Assembly: GCA_937874185.1 (NCBI GenBank)
Contig: CALNAK010000036.1
Location: 62,001-126,000, forward strand
DNA length: 64,000 nucleotides
Origin: an uncultured Lactobacillus sp.
GTDB lineage: Bacteria > Bacillota > Bacilli > Lactobacillales > Lactobacillaceae
Direction of reading: 5' to 3'
Shown here: positions 1-8,847 of the stretch, in pieces
Layout of the letters: each line of letters starts with the position of its first letter
How positions within the stretch are numbered: position 1 is the stretch's first letter
Translations under genes and position numbers: made by a program
The notes under the pieces: generated by a model
The model's database searches: none
What the model was told of the DNA's origin: nothing
Seen by the model: the letters and a program-made list of their open reading frames with translations, nothing else

Positions 1-424
1 AGAAGCAGACTTGTTTATTTCAACTATCTTGATCCCGGGTGCTCGTCCACCAAAACTAGTTACAGAAGAAATGGTTAAATCAATGAAGCCAGGCAGTGTA
101 ATCGTTGATGTCGCAATCGATCAAGGTGGAACAGTTGCTACAATTGACCACCCAACAACGATTGAAGATCCAATTTTTGTTAAGGACAACGTTATTCACT
201 ATGCAGTACCAAATCAACCAGGAGCCGTACCACGGACAGCAACTTTAGCTTTAGCTAGTGGCAACATTAGTTATCTAACTGAAATTGTTCAAAAAGGTAT
301 TGCTGAAGCTATTAAATCAGATAAAGCATTAGCTTCAGGAGTCAATATCTATCAAGGTAAGGTAACTAACAAAGGTTTGGCTGAATCATTGAATTTTGAT
401 TATGCAGAAGTAGGTTCAATTTAG
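1..424 (+). CDS. ald: Alanine dehydrogenase, C-terminal part (cut by window edge)
   Basis: Alanine dehydrogenase oxidises L-alanine to pyruvate and ammonium with NAD+ in the cytosol. Only about the last 140 residues are here; the frame is open to the left edge, so the true start lies outside. Family hallmarks are visible: the segment IPGARPPKLV in the NAD-binding domain, MKPGSVIVDVAIDQGG, and NQPGAVPRTAT near the C-terminus. The whole family is usually about 370 residues. The next gene starts only 24 bases downstream, so it is probably co-transcribed with threonine dehydratase and the OPT transporter in an amino-acid catabolic operon. I see no terminator between them. Confidence 0.9.
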   Translation, partial: EADLFISTILIPGARPPKLVTEEMVKSMKPGSVIVDVAIDQGGTVATIDHPTTIEDPIFVKDNVIHYAVPNQPGAVPRTATLALASGNISYLTEIVQKGIAEAIKSDKALASGVNIYQGKVTNKGLAESLNFDYAEVGSI

Positions 425-448
425 ACTTTATAGGGGGTGAACAAGTTG

Positions 449-1492
449 ATGACTGCAGAAGATATACATCAAACAGAGGGATTCAAAAATCCTGTTTCAG
501 TTCGTGATATTGAACAAGCAGCACACTTAATTCACAAAGTTGGAAGAGTTACACCATTGATCCAATCGATGTTTTTAAGTCGTAATGTTACCGGTGGAGA
601 AGTTTACTTGAAACTTGAGAACATGCAATTAACAGGTTCTTTCAAGTTCAGAGGAGCCTTTAACAAAATCAATCATTTGAGTGATGAAGAAAAAAGTCGT
701 GGCGTTATTACAGCGTCAGCCGGAAATCACGCACAGGGAGTTGCGTTAACTTCACACTTATTGGGCATTGATTCAATCGTTGTGATGCCACATGGAGCAC
801 CACTTGCTAAACAACAAGCTACTGCAGGTTATGGGGCCACGGTGGTTTTACATGGTGATAATTTTGATGAGGCTCATCAATTTATGATTGAAGAGGCACA
901 AAGAAAAGGTTACACAGTCGTTGATCCTTATAACGATGAGGATGTCATTGCTGGTCAAGGTTCAATTGGGTTAGAAATCTTGGATCAGATGTGGGATGTT
1001 GATACTGTCATCGTACCTGTTGGTGGTGGCGGATTGATTTCTGGAGTCGCAACGGCTTTGAAGTCATTTAATCCTAATATTCATATCATCGGAGTCCAGT
1101 CAGAAAATGTTCACGGTATGAAGGCATCATATGATGCTGGCAAACTAACGACTTTTAGCAAGGGTAAAACTTTAGCTGATGGGACAGCCGTAGCCACACC
1201 GGGAGACATTACTTTCCCAATTGTTGAACAATTAGTTGATGAGATGGTTCTCGTCAATGAAGAAGAAATTGGAACAGCAATGAAAGATTTGCTTCAAAGA
1301 ACTAAGACAGTTGCTGAAGGAGCGGGGGCACTTCCAACTGCAGCCTTAGAATCACATAAAATAGACCGTAAATGGTTAGAAAATAAAAAAGTCGTAGCAC
1401 TTGTTTCAGGTGGAAATGTTGATCTTGAACAAGTATCTAAGAACATTGATCATTTCTTAGATTTAGACAGTACTGACCACTTCGTCGGTTAG
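449..1492 (+). CDS. ilvA: Threonine dehydratase, catabolic type without ACT domain
   Basis: PLP enzyme deaminating L-threonine (or serine) to 2-oxobutyrate (or pyruvate) plus ammonium. The PLP lysine is K66 in GSFKFRGA, and the glycine-rich phosphate loop VGGGGLISG lies near residue 187. At 347 residues it ends after the catalytic domain and has no C-terminal ACT regulatory domain, so isoleucine feedback is unlikely and a catabolic TdcB-like role fits. A GTG at 437 is also open, but the strong AGGGGGTGA motif (432-440) is ideally spaced for the ATG at 449; TTG 446 is the alternative. It lies between ald and a peptide transporter, which supports amino-acid breakdown. ilvA and tdcB cannot be separated on sequence alone. 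Confidence 0.9.
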   Translation: MTAEDIHQTEGFKNPVSVRDIEQAAHLIHKVGRVTPLIQSMFLSRNVTGGEVYLKLENMQLTGSFKFRGAFNKINHLSDEEKSRGVITASAGNHAQGVALTSHLLGIDSIVVMPHGAPLAKQQATAGYGATVVLHGDNFDEAHQFMIEEAQRKGYTVVDPYNDEDVIAGQGSIGLEILDQMWDVDTVIVPVGGGGLISGVATALKSFNPNIHIIGVQSENVHGMKASYDAGKLTTFSKGKTLADGTAVATPGDITFPIVEQLVDEMVLVNEEEIGTAMKDLLQRTKTVAEGAGALPTAALESHKIDRKWLENKKVVALVSGGNVDLEQVSKNIDHFLDLDSTDHFVG

Positions 1493-1504
1493 GGGGCAAT
1501 AAAA

Positions 1505-3421
1505 ATGGACAAACGCCTATCTCAGTCTGCGTACGGTGGTGTAAAGGGCGAAAAATATGTGCCGTATGTGACTGACAAAGAAAATCATGGTGGCAGCTCA
1601 GTAATAATGATCATGGGTGCCATCTTAGCAGTTATTTTCGCCGCATCAACTGCATATTCTGGTATGAAAGCCGGATTGACAGTTGCTGCCGGTATTCCTG
1701 GATCAATTATTGGTTCTGGGTTAGTAAGTGCCTTTGCTAAAAAGAAGGGGATTTTAGGTAAGAACCTTTTGCAAGGTATGTCTAGTGGTGGTGAATCAAT
1801 CGCCAGTGGGATGATTTATGTTTTGCCAGCTATCATCATTATTGGTGGCCAAGTAAACTTCATTTCTGGAGTTTTGGTTGGTGCGTTGGCAGTTCTATTC
1901 GCAATTGGAACAGCTTCATTAGTTGAAAATTATCTAATTGTTGAAGAACACGGAAAACTAGTTTATCCCGAATCAATGGCTATTTCAGAAGCTTTAGTTG
2001 CTTCCGAAGCCGGTGGTGATTCATTGAAATTCATGGGAATTGGTTTTGGAATTGGTGGTATTTTGACACTAGTTACTTCCCAAGTCTTCGGTTGGTTCAA
2101 CAATATGATTACCTACGTTGGTAGTTCATTCTATCGTTGGAAGATGTCGACTGAAGTTAATCCTATGTTAGCCGGAATTGGTTTCGTTGTTGGACTAGAA
2201 GTATCTTTGACAATGTTTGCTGGTTCAATTCTTTCCAACTTTGCGATTACACCGTTGATTGCTAACTTTACACAATCTGCTGGTAGTCATGCTAAAGATT
2301 GGAATGATGCTAGTATCTTCATTTCAAAGATGGATGTAAACCAAGTTGCTGGATCATTTACTAAATACATTGGTGCCGGAATGATGCTCTGTGGTGGTAT
2401 TATCGGAGCTATCAAATTGATTCCTGTTATCATTACTTCAATCAAGAAAACTATGGCTGCACGTAACGGTAATGATGAAGAAAAGAACAATTTGGGTATG
2501 TGGGCACTATGGATTTCTATTATTGCAATTTTTGTAGTTGGATTCTTTATTTCTGGTCATATTGCTATGGCAATTGTCGGTGGAATCCTAGCTTTATTCT
2601 TAGCTCTATTATTCGTTATTGTATCTGCTAGAATTGCCGGAACTATTGGTTGTTCTAACGCTCCAGTTTCAGGGACGACGATTGCATCATTAGTTATTAT
2701 GACTTTGGTATTTGTAATGCTAGGTTGGACAACTAATGGTCACAGTCAAGTTCTTCTATTGTTCGGTGTATTTATTGTTACTGCCATTTCTGTTGGTGGT
2801 GCTTATTCTCAAACACAAAAAGTTAACTTCGTTGTTGGTGGAAATAGAAATGAAATGATGAGATACTTCATGATTGCTGCCATCATTGGTGTTATCGTCG
2901 TAGTTGGAACAACTGTAATCCTAGAACCACAATTGAAGATTACTGGTTCAAATCCTCCTTTCGGTATGCCACAAGCTAACTTAATTGCAACATTAACAAC
3001 CGGAATCATGTCAGGTAAATTACCTTGGATCATGATTATCATTGGTGTTGTTATGGCTCTCGTATGCTGGATGTTGGGTCTACCAATCATGACTGTTGCG
3101 ATTGGTTTCTATCTACCTATTTCAACAACTTCAATTATTTTAGTTGGAGCTTTGATTAAACTATTGATTGAAAAAGTCACTAAAGAAAAAGAATTACGTG
3201 ACAAGCGTGTTCAAAGTGGTGTCAGTCTTTCATCTGGTTTAATCGCTGGTGGTTCAATCATTGGATTGATTGGTATTATCTTGCATGTAACAAATGTTTT
3301 GAGTGAAAGAACATTAACAGGATTTGCTGGTAGTAATGAAATGGGATTAGTTCTTTTGGTAATCCTAGTAATTTCTGTAATTGTACCTTTGTTGAGTATT
3401 AAGAAGGTTGATGGCAAGTAG
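1505..3421 (+). CDS. OPT family oligopeptide transporter
   Basis: A 638-residue polytopic membrane protein of the OPT family, which imports small peptides using the proton gradient. About fifteen hydrophobic segments cover the chain. Typical family stretches include the N-terminal TAYSGMKAGLTVAAGIPGSII region and the conserved NPMLAGIGFVVGLEVSL segment near residue 220. The start has the ribosome site AGGGGGC at suitable distance and lies 12 bases after ilvA. Its position behind alanine and threonine catabolic genes suggests uptake of peptides that feed them. Substrate specificity cannot be read from sequence. A structured repeat (family A) follows the stop codon. Confidence 0.9.
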   Translation: MDKRLSQSAYGGVKGEKYVPYVTDKENHGGSSVIMIMGAILAVIFAASTAYSGMKAGLTVAAGIPGSIIGSGLVSAFAKKKGILGKNLLQGMSSGGESIASGMIYVLPAIIIIGGQVNFISGVLVGALAVLFAIGTASLVENYLIVEEHGKLVYPESMAISEALVASEAGGDSLKFMGIGFGIGGILTLVTSQVFGWFNNMITYVGSSFYRWKMSTEVNPMLAGIGFVVGLEVSLTMFAGSILSNFAITPLIANFTQSAGSHAKDWNDASIFISKMDVNQVAGSFTKYIGAGMMLCGGIIGAIKLIPVIITSIKKTMAARNGNDEEKNNLGMWALWISIIAIFVVGFFISGHIAMAIVGGILALFLALLFVIVSARIAGTIGCSNAPVSGTTIASLVIMTLVFVMLGWTTNGHSQVLLLFGVFIVTAISVGGAYSQTQKVNFVVGGNRNEMMRYFMIAAIIGVIVVVGTTVILEPQLKITGSNPPFGMPQANLIATLTTGIMSGKLPWIMIIIGVVMALVCWMLGLPIMTVAIGFYLPISTTSIILVGALIKLLIEKVTKEKELRDKRVQSGVSLSSGLIAGGSIIGLIGIILHVTNVLSERTLTGFAGSNEMGLVLLVILVISVIVPLLSIKKVDGK

Positions 3422-3437
3422 TAGTAGTTGTTGTTGT

Positions 3438-3612
3438 GCCGTCTTCCGCCAAAAATTAAAATTTGGCTGGAACGCTGTGGGCACGATTTTAAACCAATTT
3501 TGAAGTTCAAAAATTGTTTTAAAACTCGGCCTTTTACTAAGACGGTAAAGTTCACCGCCTAAGTAAAATTTCACAGCTGAGCCAATTTTAATTTTTGGCT
3601 CCAGACTAGGTT
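3438..3612. repeat. Family A structured repeat, copy A1
   Basis: Imperfect palindromic element with four stems. The outer arms at 3449-3468 and 3580-3598 pair over 19 bp with one bulge. Inside are CTGTG/CACAG, a hairpin around 3494-3517 (CAATTTT/AAAAATTG) and a hairpin around 3532-3569 (TTTTACT/AGTAAAA). Copies A2 and A3 have different arm sequences that still pair. No coding potential is convincing. It follows the OPT gene by about 15 bases. The rest of the gap to the next gene (3613-3718) shows only a weak possible promoter (TTGACT at 3629). Confidence 0.8.
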
Positions 3613-3718
3613 TGTTGTTTATGATTGATTGACTTCAAATTATGTCTGTGGTGATTAAAAATTTGTGGAATTAAAAATAAGAATCAAGTTTAATTTAGAA
3701 CCAAAAGAGGTGTGACAA

Positions 3719-4075
3719 ATGACAAAACGTCCGGAATTAATTGAAGATGACTTGAAACAAATGGTTTTCCAAAAGAATCCTAAGGTTACATATAAGAGAA
3801 AGGCTGGAATTGTGACTATTGTTCATGAACAAAACCATCCAATACAGAAATTTTTCCGCAAGTGTCACATGCATATTCCTGAAGAAACTTTTCTCGAAAT
3901 GGATGAATATGGGAGCTTTGTTTTTACCAAGGTTAATGGTCGTCGCAATGCCTATGAAATCGGTAAGGAGTTGGCAGCTAAATATCCTGATGCCGATGAG
4001 TATCGTTACACCAGATTGATTTTGTTCTTGCGCCAAATCGAGAGTGTCGATCACTTGATAGAACGAGTATCATAA
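3719..4075 (+). CDS. PqqD-like protein, stand-alone
   Basis: 118-residue cytosolic protein. Residues about 55-115 resemble the PqqD fold: a DEYGSFVF strand pair, then a helix with GRRNAYEIGKELAAKYP, then a helical end. PqqD domains bind the leader of a peptide substrate and present it to a radical-SAM enzyme. Here there is no radical-SAM gene, precursor peptide or exporter nearby. The next gene, 36 bases on, is a C69 dipeptidase, so a function in peptide handling rather than peptide modification is possible but speculative. The ribosome site AGAGGTGTG supports this start. The PqqD assignment is by pattern only. Confidence 0.65.
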   Translation: MTKRPELIEDDLKQMVFQKNPKVTYKRKAGIVTIVHEQNHPIQKFFRKCHMHIPEETFLEMDEYGSFVFTKVNGRRNAYEIGKELAAKYPDADEYRYTRLILFLRQIESVDHLIERVS

Positions 4076-4111
4076 ATACTATAAAAACTTTTATATATGG
4101 GGGAAATTGAA

Positions 4112-5542
4112 ATGACAGATCGTATCGAATTATCAGCTTGTACATCAATCATGGTAGGTAAGAAGGCTTCTATGGACGGAGCTACTTACATTTCAAGAAA
4201 CGAAGATCGTTTGAACGCTATTTATCCAAAGCGTATCATTGTACAACCTGCTGTGTCAGGACGTCACGAAACTTATGTTTCACCTTATAACAAGATGACA
4301 GCACCATATCCAGAAAGTGGTTATCGCTATACTTCAACACCAGATGCTGACCAAAGTACTGGTCCTAACGAAGAAGATGGATTTAACGAAAAGAATGTTG
4401 GTATGAGTGCTACTGAAAGTGTTTATGCTAGCGAAAAAGTTTTAGCATTCGATCCATACGTTAAGAATGGTCTAGCTGAAGATTCACTAGCAACATTAGT
4501 ATTGCCATATATTGACTCAGCACGTCACGGTGTTGAATATCTAGGTAAATTAGTTGCTAAATATGGTTCAGCTGAAGGTAACGGACTTCAATTTAACGAC
4601 AAAGATGAAGTTTGGTATATGGAAGTTGTTACGGGACACCAATGGGTAGCTGTTCGTATTCCTGATGACTGCTATGCCGTAGCTGCTAATCAAGTTGCTA
4701 TTCAAGATATTGATTTCAACGACCCTGACAACTATATGTGGGCAGATGGAATTCAACAATTCGTTGAAGATAATAAGTTGAACCCAGACTTTGACCGTTG
4801 GGACTTCAGACATATCTTTGGAACAGATACAGAAAAAGATCACCATTACAACACACCACGTGTATGGTTCGCACAACGCTACTTAAACCCATCAGACGAT
4901 ACACAAGATCCAGAATCAGCAGAGCTACCATTTATTAGAAAAGCTGAAAAGAAGATTGCTGTAGAAGATGTTCAATATCTATTGAAATCACACTACAACG
5001 AAACAAAATACGATCCACTAGGCAGTGGTAGTGAACACGACAAGAAGACATACCGTGCAATTTCACTATCAAGAACAGCCAACTCACATATTTTACAAAT
5101 GAGAGATTCTGCAACTAATGGAGCAGCCGGAGTAGAATGGACAGGATTTGGAATTCCAAGCTTCTGCCCACAAGTACCATTCTTTACAAACGCAAACGAC
5201 ATAGACGAATCATATAGTTACACACCTATGAAGTTAGATTTGAAGAGTGCATACTGGCTATACGAAACACTAGCAATGGTAGTAGAAAGCCATTATGCAG
5301 AATTCGTAGAACAAAACTTAGATTATCAAAAAGCATTGTCAGAATGGGCAAGAAGAAAGATTGATGCAGTAGATAAACAAGCCGTATCAATGACAGGCGA
5401 TGCATTAACAGATTATCTAACAGAACAAAATAAGGAAATCATTGCACATTATAACGACGAAACAAGAAAACACCTTGCAGATTTAGTTACACAAGGAACA
5501 GAGTTAAGTCAATTAACATTTAAGATGGATCCAAATCTATAA
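4112..5542 (+). CDS. pepD: C69 family dipeptidase (first paralogue)
   Basis: Ntn-hydrolase dipeptidase of the lactobacillal PepD/PepDA type, hydrolysing a broad range of dipeptides in the cytosol. Cys10 in SACTSIMVGKKA is the expected nucleophile, exposed by autocatalytic removal of a short propeptide. YISRNED follows, as in the family. At 476 residues it has the usual length. An ATG at 4097 is open too, but GGGGGA at 4099-4104 lies inside that reading and is ideally placed for the ATG at 4112. It is very similar to the protein at 9670-11094. It probably shares a transcript with the PqqD-like gene. Repeat B1 begins at its stop codon. Confidence 0.9.
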   Translation: MTDRIELSACTSIMVGKKASMDGATYISRNEDRLNAIYPKRIIVQPAVSGRHETYVSPYNKMTAPYPESGYRYTSTPDADQSTGPNEEDGFNEKNVGMSATESVYASEKVLAFDPYVKNGLAEDSLATLVLPYIDSARHGVEYLGKLVAKYGSAEGNGLQFNDKDEVWYMEVVTGHQWVAVRIPDDCYAVAANQVAIQDIDFNDPDNYMWADGIQQFVEDNKLNPDFDRWDFRHIFGTDTEKDHHYNTPRVWFAQRYLNPSDDTQDPESAELPFIRKAEKKIAVEDVQYLLKSHYNETKYDPLGSGSEHDKKTYRAISLSRTANSHILQMRDSATNGAAGVEWTGFGIPSFCPQVPFFTNANDIDESYSYTPMKLDLKSAYWLYETLAMVVESHYAEFVEQNLDYQKALSEWARRKIDAVDKQAVSMTGDALTDYLTEQNKEIIAHYNDETRKHLADLVTQGTELSQLTFKMDPNL

Positions 5543-5670
5543 GAGAGCGGAGAGCAACGGTTAGATTCCGAGCATTTGCCTAAGGCTAGGAATTACACGC
5601 GATTTTGCGTGTGATTTCTAGTCTGTAGCAAAGCACAGGAATCTGTTGCTCGCAGCTCGTTTAGGACGAC
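5542..5670 (+). repeat. Family B structured repeat, copy B1
   Basis: Begins AGAGAGCGG, overlapping the last base of the dipeptidase stop codon, and ends near CTCGTTTAGGACGAC. Outer stem: GAGCAAC pairs with GTTGCTC and AGATTCC with GGAATCT. The inner stem is CTAGGAATTACACGC with GCGTGTGATTTCTAG. Both stems differ in sequence from other copies yet stay paired. It lies before the gene's terminator. Confidence 0.85.
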
Positions 5671-5811
5671 GGATAAAGATACAAACTCTAAAAAAACGGA
5701 GTAAAACCAACCAACAAAAAAGTTGGTTAAAAACAAAACCCAGGCAAAATCCGCTTCAAAGTTCCACACCAAAATCAAAACTAGTCATATAAAGATTACG
5801 TATCGAAATAA

Positions 5812-5862
5812 GAAAACGGCGAATGTCTAACAAAAAAAGTTAAGCATTCGTCGTTTTCTTTC
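5812..5862 (+). terminator. Rho-independent terminator after the first dipeptidase
   Basis: Stem GAAAACG-CGAATG with CATTCG-CGTTTTC around an A-rich loop, followed by CTTTCC. It ends the transcript that includes repeat B1. The stretch 5671-5811 holds nothing I can call. Confidence 0.75.
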
Positions 5863-5959
5863 CAAATTGTATAAAATTAATGGTTAATAATGATGAATTT
5901 CACAAATAATAATTGTAAAATTTAAGTAATATAAATGATTATTGTAGGAGTAAATTATC

Positions 5960-6631
5960 ATGGAAGAATTACGATTTAAAAGCGTTTTTGACATAATTGG
6001 TCCAGTAATGGTTGGCCCAAGTAGTTCTCATACTGCTGGTGCCGCAAGAATCGGAAAGGTTGTTCATGATATTTTTGGTGAAAAACCTGAGAAAATTACG
6101 GTTTATCTGTATGAATCATTCGCTAAAACATATCGTGGCCACGGAACTGATGTTGCTATTGTCGGTGGATTATTAGGTATGGAACCAGATGATGAACATT
6201 TGGCTGACTCGTTGAAAATAGCTTATGAACAAGGGATTAAAGTCGCCTTCGTACCTAAGAGTGACAAAGTCGATCATCCAAATACAGCCAAAATAACTTT
6301 GGTTAAAGGCAATCACGATTTAACTGTGACCGGGATTTCGATTGGTGGAGGAAATATTCAAATTTCTGAAATCAATGGATTTAAGATGTCTCTAAGTTTA
6401 GGAACACCAACATACATTACAGTGCATCAAGATGTTGCAGGGATGATTGCTAAGGTAACAGATGTATTCTTTAATTTGAATATTAACATCGGAACCATGA
6501 CAGTTACACGTGCTTCAAAAGGTGAAAAAGCCATCATGATTATTGAAGTTGATGAACGCCGTGATCGTCAAGAAATTTTGAAAAAGTTACAAGCATTACC
6601 AAATGTGGATAATGCAACGTATTTTGAATAG
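5960..6631 (+). CDS. sdaAB: L-serine dehydratase, beta subunit
   Basis: Beta subunit of the iron-sulfur L-serine ammonia-lyase, which converts serine to pyruvate and ammonium. The N-terminal domain shows the hallmark GPSSSHTAGAARIG (residues 17-30). The C-terminal part from about residue 148 (TYITVHQDVAGMIAKV onward) is an ACT-type domain. The 223-residue length is usual for the split, two-gene form of Gram-positive bacteria. The ribosome site is GTAGGAG. The alpha subunit follows after 12 bases, so the two form an operon. Serine breakdown complements the threonine and alanine enzymes upstream. Confidence 0.95.
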   Translation: MEELRFKSVFDIIGPVMVGPSSSHTAGAARIGKVVHDIFGEKPEKITVYLYESFAKTYRGHGTDVAIVGGLLGMEPDDEHLADSLKIAYEQGIKVAFVPKSDKVDHPNTAKITLVKGNHDLTVTGISIGGGNIQISEINGFKMSLSLGTPTYITVHQDVAGMIAKVTDVFFNLNINIGTMTVTRASKGEKAIMIIEVDERRDRQEILKKLQALPNVDNATYFE

Positions 6632-6643
6632 GAGGAAAGCACT

Positions 6644-7510
6644 ATGTTTTACACGATAAAAGAGTTAGTTAAAAAGAGTGCTGACTATGATTCAGTTGCA
6701 GACTTGATGATTCAGACGGAAATGGAAAATACTAACCGTAGTAAGGATTATATCCGTTCACAGATGGAACGTAACTTGGAAGTCATGGAGGATTCAATCA
6801 AAGAAGGTATTGCCGGGGTCAAATCAGTTACTGGTTTAACTGGTGGGGATGCCAAGAAAATGAATGCCTACATTGAGAAAGGTGATTTCCTAAGCGGAGA
6901 GCCAATTCTTGAAGCTGTTCGTAACGCTGTAGCTGTCAATGAAGTTAACGCTAAGATGGGCTTAATTTGTGCCACACCAACTGCTGGTAGTGCCGGAGTT
7001 CTAGCTGGGGTTTTGGTTGCGACTAGAGATAGATTGAAATTGACCCGTGATCAACAAGTTGACTTTTTATTCACCGCTGGAGCTTTTGGTTTGGTAATTG
7101 CTAATAATTCATCAATTGCCGGAGCCGAAGGTGGATGCCAAGCAGAAGTAGGTTCAGCCTCTGCAATGGCCGCAGCTGCCTTAGTTTGTGCCAAAGGTGG
7201 GACACCACAAATGGCTGCCGAAGCAATCTCAATAACTTTGCAAAATATGATGGGCTTAATCTGTGATCCAGTAGCTGGACTAGTAGAAGTACCATGTGTT
7301 AAGAGAAATGCACTCGGATCATCACAAGCCATGATCTCAGCCGATATGGCCTTAGCTGGTATAACAAGTGTAATTCCAACCGATGAAGTTGTAGAAGCAA
7401 TGCACAAAGTTGGCCAACAAATGCCATCAATGTGGAAAGAAACAGCAGAAGGTGGATTAGCAACAACACCAACCGCTTTGAAGCTTAAGAAAGAAATATT
7501 TGGGGATTAG
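6644..7510 (+). CDS. sdaAA: L-serine dehydratase, alpha subunit
   Basis: Catalytic, 4Fe-4S-binding alpha subunit of L-serine ammonia-lyase, 288 residues. Cluster cysteines sit in typical surroundings: C109 in LICATPTAGSAG, one in EGGCQAEVGSASAM, and two in LICDPVAGLVEVPCVKRNALG. The ribosome site TAGGAGGAAA is strong. It is the second gene of the sda operon, partner of the beta subunit just upstream. The stop codon TAG (7508-7510) overlaps the start of repeat B2. The enzyme is expected to be oxygen-sensitive, as known for the family. Confidence 0.95.
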   Translation: MFYTIKELVKKSADYDSVADLMIQTEMENTNRSKDYIRSQMERNLEVMEDSIKEGIAGVKSVTGLTGGDAKKMNAYIEKGDFLSGEPILEAVRNAVAVNEVNAKMGLICATPTAGSAGVLAGVLVATRDRLKLTRDQQVDFLFTAGAFGLVIANNSSIAGAEGGCQAEVGSASAMAAAALVCAKGGTPQMAAEAISITLQNMMGLICDPVAGLVEVPCVKRNALGSSQAMISADMALAGITSVIPTDEVVEAMHKVGQQMPSMWKETAEGGLATTPTALKLKKEIFGD

Positions 7511-7638
7511 AGAGCGCAGCAGAACGTTTAGCTCCCGAGCATTTGCAGGACTTCACGAATTGTGCACGGGTTTATGTGCATGATTTGGGAAGTCAGGCAA
7601 AGCACAGGAATCTGGCTTGTGCAGCTCGTTTAGGACGA
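7509..7638 (+). repeat. Family B structured repeat, copy B2
   Basis: AGAGAGCGCAGC starts inside the sdaAA stop codon. The inner stem is intact (TTTGC/GCAAA, GACTTC/GAAGTC, and TGCAC/GTGCA at the tip, where other copies have TACGC/GCGTA). The outer stem is the weakest of all copies. It ends GCTCGTTTAGGACGAA and is followed by a terminator about 85 bases on. Confidence 0.8.
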
Positions 7639-7723
7639 ACAAACCAAATAATAAAACGTTTAAAGTTGAGTAAACTAATCCAGTAAGTTTATTCAATAAA
7701 AATATACCAATCAGTGGTTCAAA

Positions 7724-7782
7724 AAAGTGCTCTAAAGCCGTTATACATAATCTAACGGTTTTAGAGCACTTTAATTTTTATT
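7724..7782. terminator. Bidirectional terminator between sdaAA and the TAC module
   Basis: Long perfect stem AAAGTGCTCTAAA with TTTAGAGCACTTT, extended by CCGTT/AACGG. Flanking A and T tracts let it work for sdaAA (plus) and for the SecB-like gene (minus). Confidence 0.85.
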
Positions 7783-7806
7783 ACAATCATTGTAATTTTT
7801 TTAATA

Positions 7807-8235
7807 TTAATCAGATATTTCAGAGCTGTTTTCTTGTTCTGCAAGTACTTGGGCAACATTTATAGTTGGCAAAATCAAAGCAGGGTAGTCATTTGATTCT
7901 TTAGTAATGCTTGATACCACAGTTCTTACATAGGGAAATAATATTGCAACGGCATTTTTATGAACCAACGTATCAACACCTACATCGTCTCGATCTTCTT
8001 CACTATGATATACAAAATCACCTGTAACACTCACATTTAGTGTAAACGGACTATTTTCATTATCTAGAGATCCAATATTGATTGTAATTGTAACCATAAT
8101 CTTATCATCATCAAAATTATTCTTAACTTTAATTTTAGGAATCAAATTAATCCCGTTTTTATTATTTTTATACAATCCATTTTTTTTATAATTTATTTCT
8201 TCCACAGAGTAATTTTTAAATTCTAAAACTGCCAT
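7807..8235 (-). CDS. SecB-like chaperone of a putative toxin-antitoxin-chaperone module
   Basis: 142-residue protein with the SecB pattern: a beta-rich N-terminal half, FTLNVSVTGDFVY, then the C-terminal signature AVAILFPYVRTVVSSIT followed by PALILPTINVAQVL, matching the LFPYAR and LAPVNF motifs of SecB. Gram-positive bacteria generally lack export SecB; SecB-like proteins there are mostly linked to toxin-antitoxin pairs, where they fold and protect the antitoxin. Its start overlaps the antitoxin stop (TAATG), so it is translationally coupled as the third gene of the operon. Chaperone function is inferred from family and context. The gene order toxin, antitoxin, chaperone is the classic TAC order. 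Confidence 0.8.
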   Translation of the reverse strand: MAVLEFKNYSVEEINYKKNGLYKNNKNGINLIPKIKVKNNFDDDKIMVTITINIGSLDNENSPFTLNVSVTGDFVYHSEEDRDDVGVDTLVHKNAVAILFPYVRTVVSSITKESNDYPALILPTINVAQVLAEQENSSEISD

Positions 8236-8798
8236 TATGCTGTACCTCCAACAATCTCATTCATATCAAATGAAATTACTCTTTGAACCGCTTTTTGAGA
8301 ATAAAAGCTACGATTGTTTTTTAAATTAATAGTTTCTTTTTTCTCTAAAGCTCTTGTTAACATATCTCCGGTATCATCGTTAGATAGATAAGTTGTTAAA
8401 TATCCCTGACATTCATAGTCTTGCTGTGCTTTTCTAAAGGAAATCTCCTGGGATAGAGTTTGTATACGTTTATTATTTTCTATTTGTGATAATTTAGCAT
8501 AACTAATACCTAGATTTCTAGCGAAATCACGTAAACTTAAATCTAGTTTATTTCTTAATTCTTTAATTTTATTTGGTTCCATAAATCCTTTTCTTTTGCG
8601 GTAAGTATCAAATATATTTCGGAAGTTTTCATTTGGATCATTAAAATCTAACCATAATTCTCCTGTTTCGTCTTTCCAATAATGATTACGAACCACTAAG
8701 TCGGATAAATCTTTTACCTTTACGGTTTCATATTTCCATATTTCTGTATATTCACTAGTCTTTTCTAATTCTTCGTTGTAAAATGATTTCTTTTTCAT
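8235..8798 (-). CDS. mqsA: MqsA/HigA-like antitoxin with helix-turn-helix
   Basis: 187-residue predicted antitoxin. A central helix-turn-helix spans about residues 78-113 (KIKELRNKLDLSLRDFA, then GISYAKLSQIENN). The preceding DPNENFRNIFDTYRKRKGF resembles the linker of MqsA-type antitoxins, but the N-terminal domain lacks the cysteine pairs that bind zinc in MqsA. After the helix-turn-helix is a tail of about 70 residues, a candidate chaperone-addiction region. The ATG at 8798 has a perfect GGGAGGA site; the longer open frame from 8873 has no good site. It lies 49 bases after the toxin gene and overlaps the chaperone start. HigA-like is the alternative name. Confidence 0.7.
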   Translation of the reverse strand: MKKKSFYNEELEKTSEYTEIWKYETVKVKDLSDLVVRNHYWKDETGELWLDFNDPNENFRNIFDTYRKRKGFMEPNKIKELRNKLDLSLRDFARNLGISYAKLSQIENNKRIQTLSQEISFRKAQQDYECQGYLTTYLSNDDTGDMLTRALEKKETINLKNNRSFYSQKAVQRVISFDMNEIVGGTA

Positions 8799-8847
8799 GA
8801 ATAGTCCTCCCATCATGAGTAATAAAAATATTTCATAAATTAAAATT

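Noticed and set aside
3211..3555. Minus-strand frames overlapping the OPT gene end and repeat A1
   Set aside because: They cross the gene end and the palindromic repeat, and have no ribosome site or recognisable domain.
7051..7407. 118-residue minus-strand frame opposite sdaAA
   Set aside because: Shadow of the highly conserved serine dehydratase gene; no ribosome site and no family resemblance.
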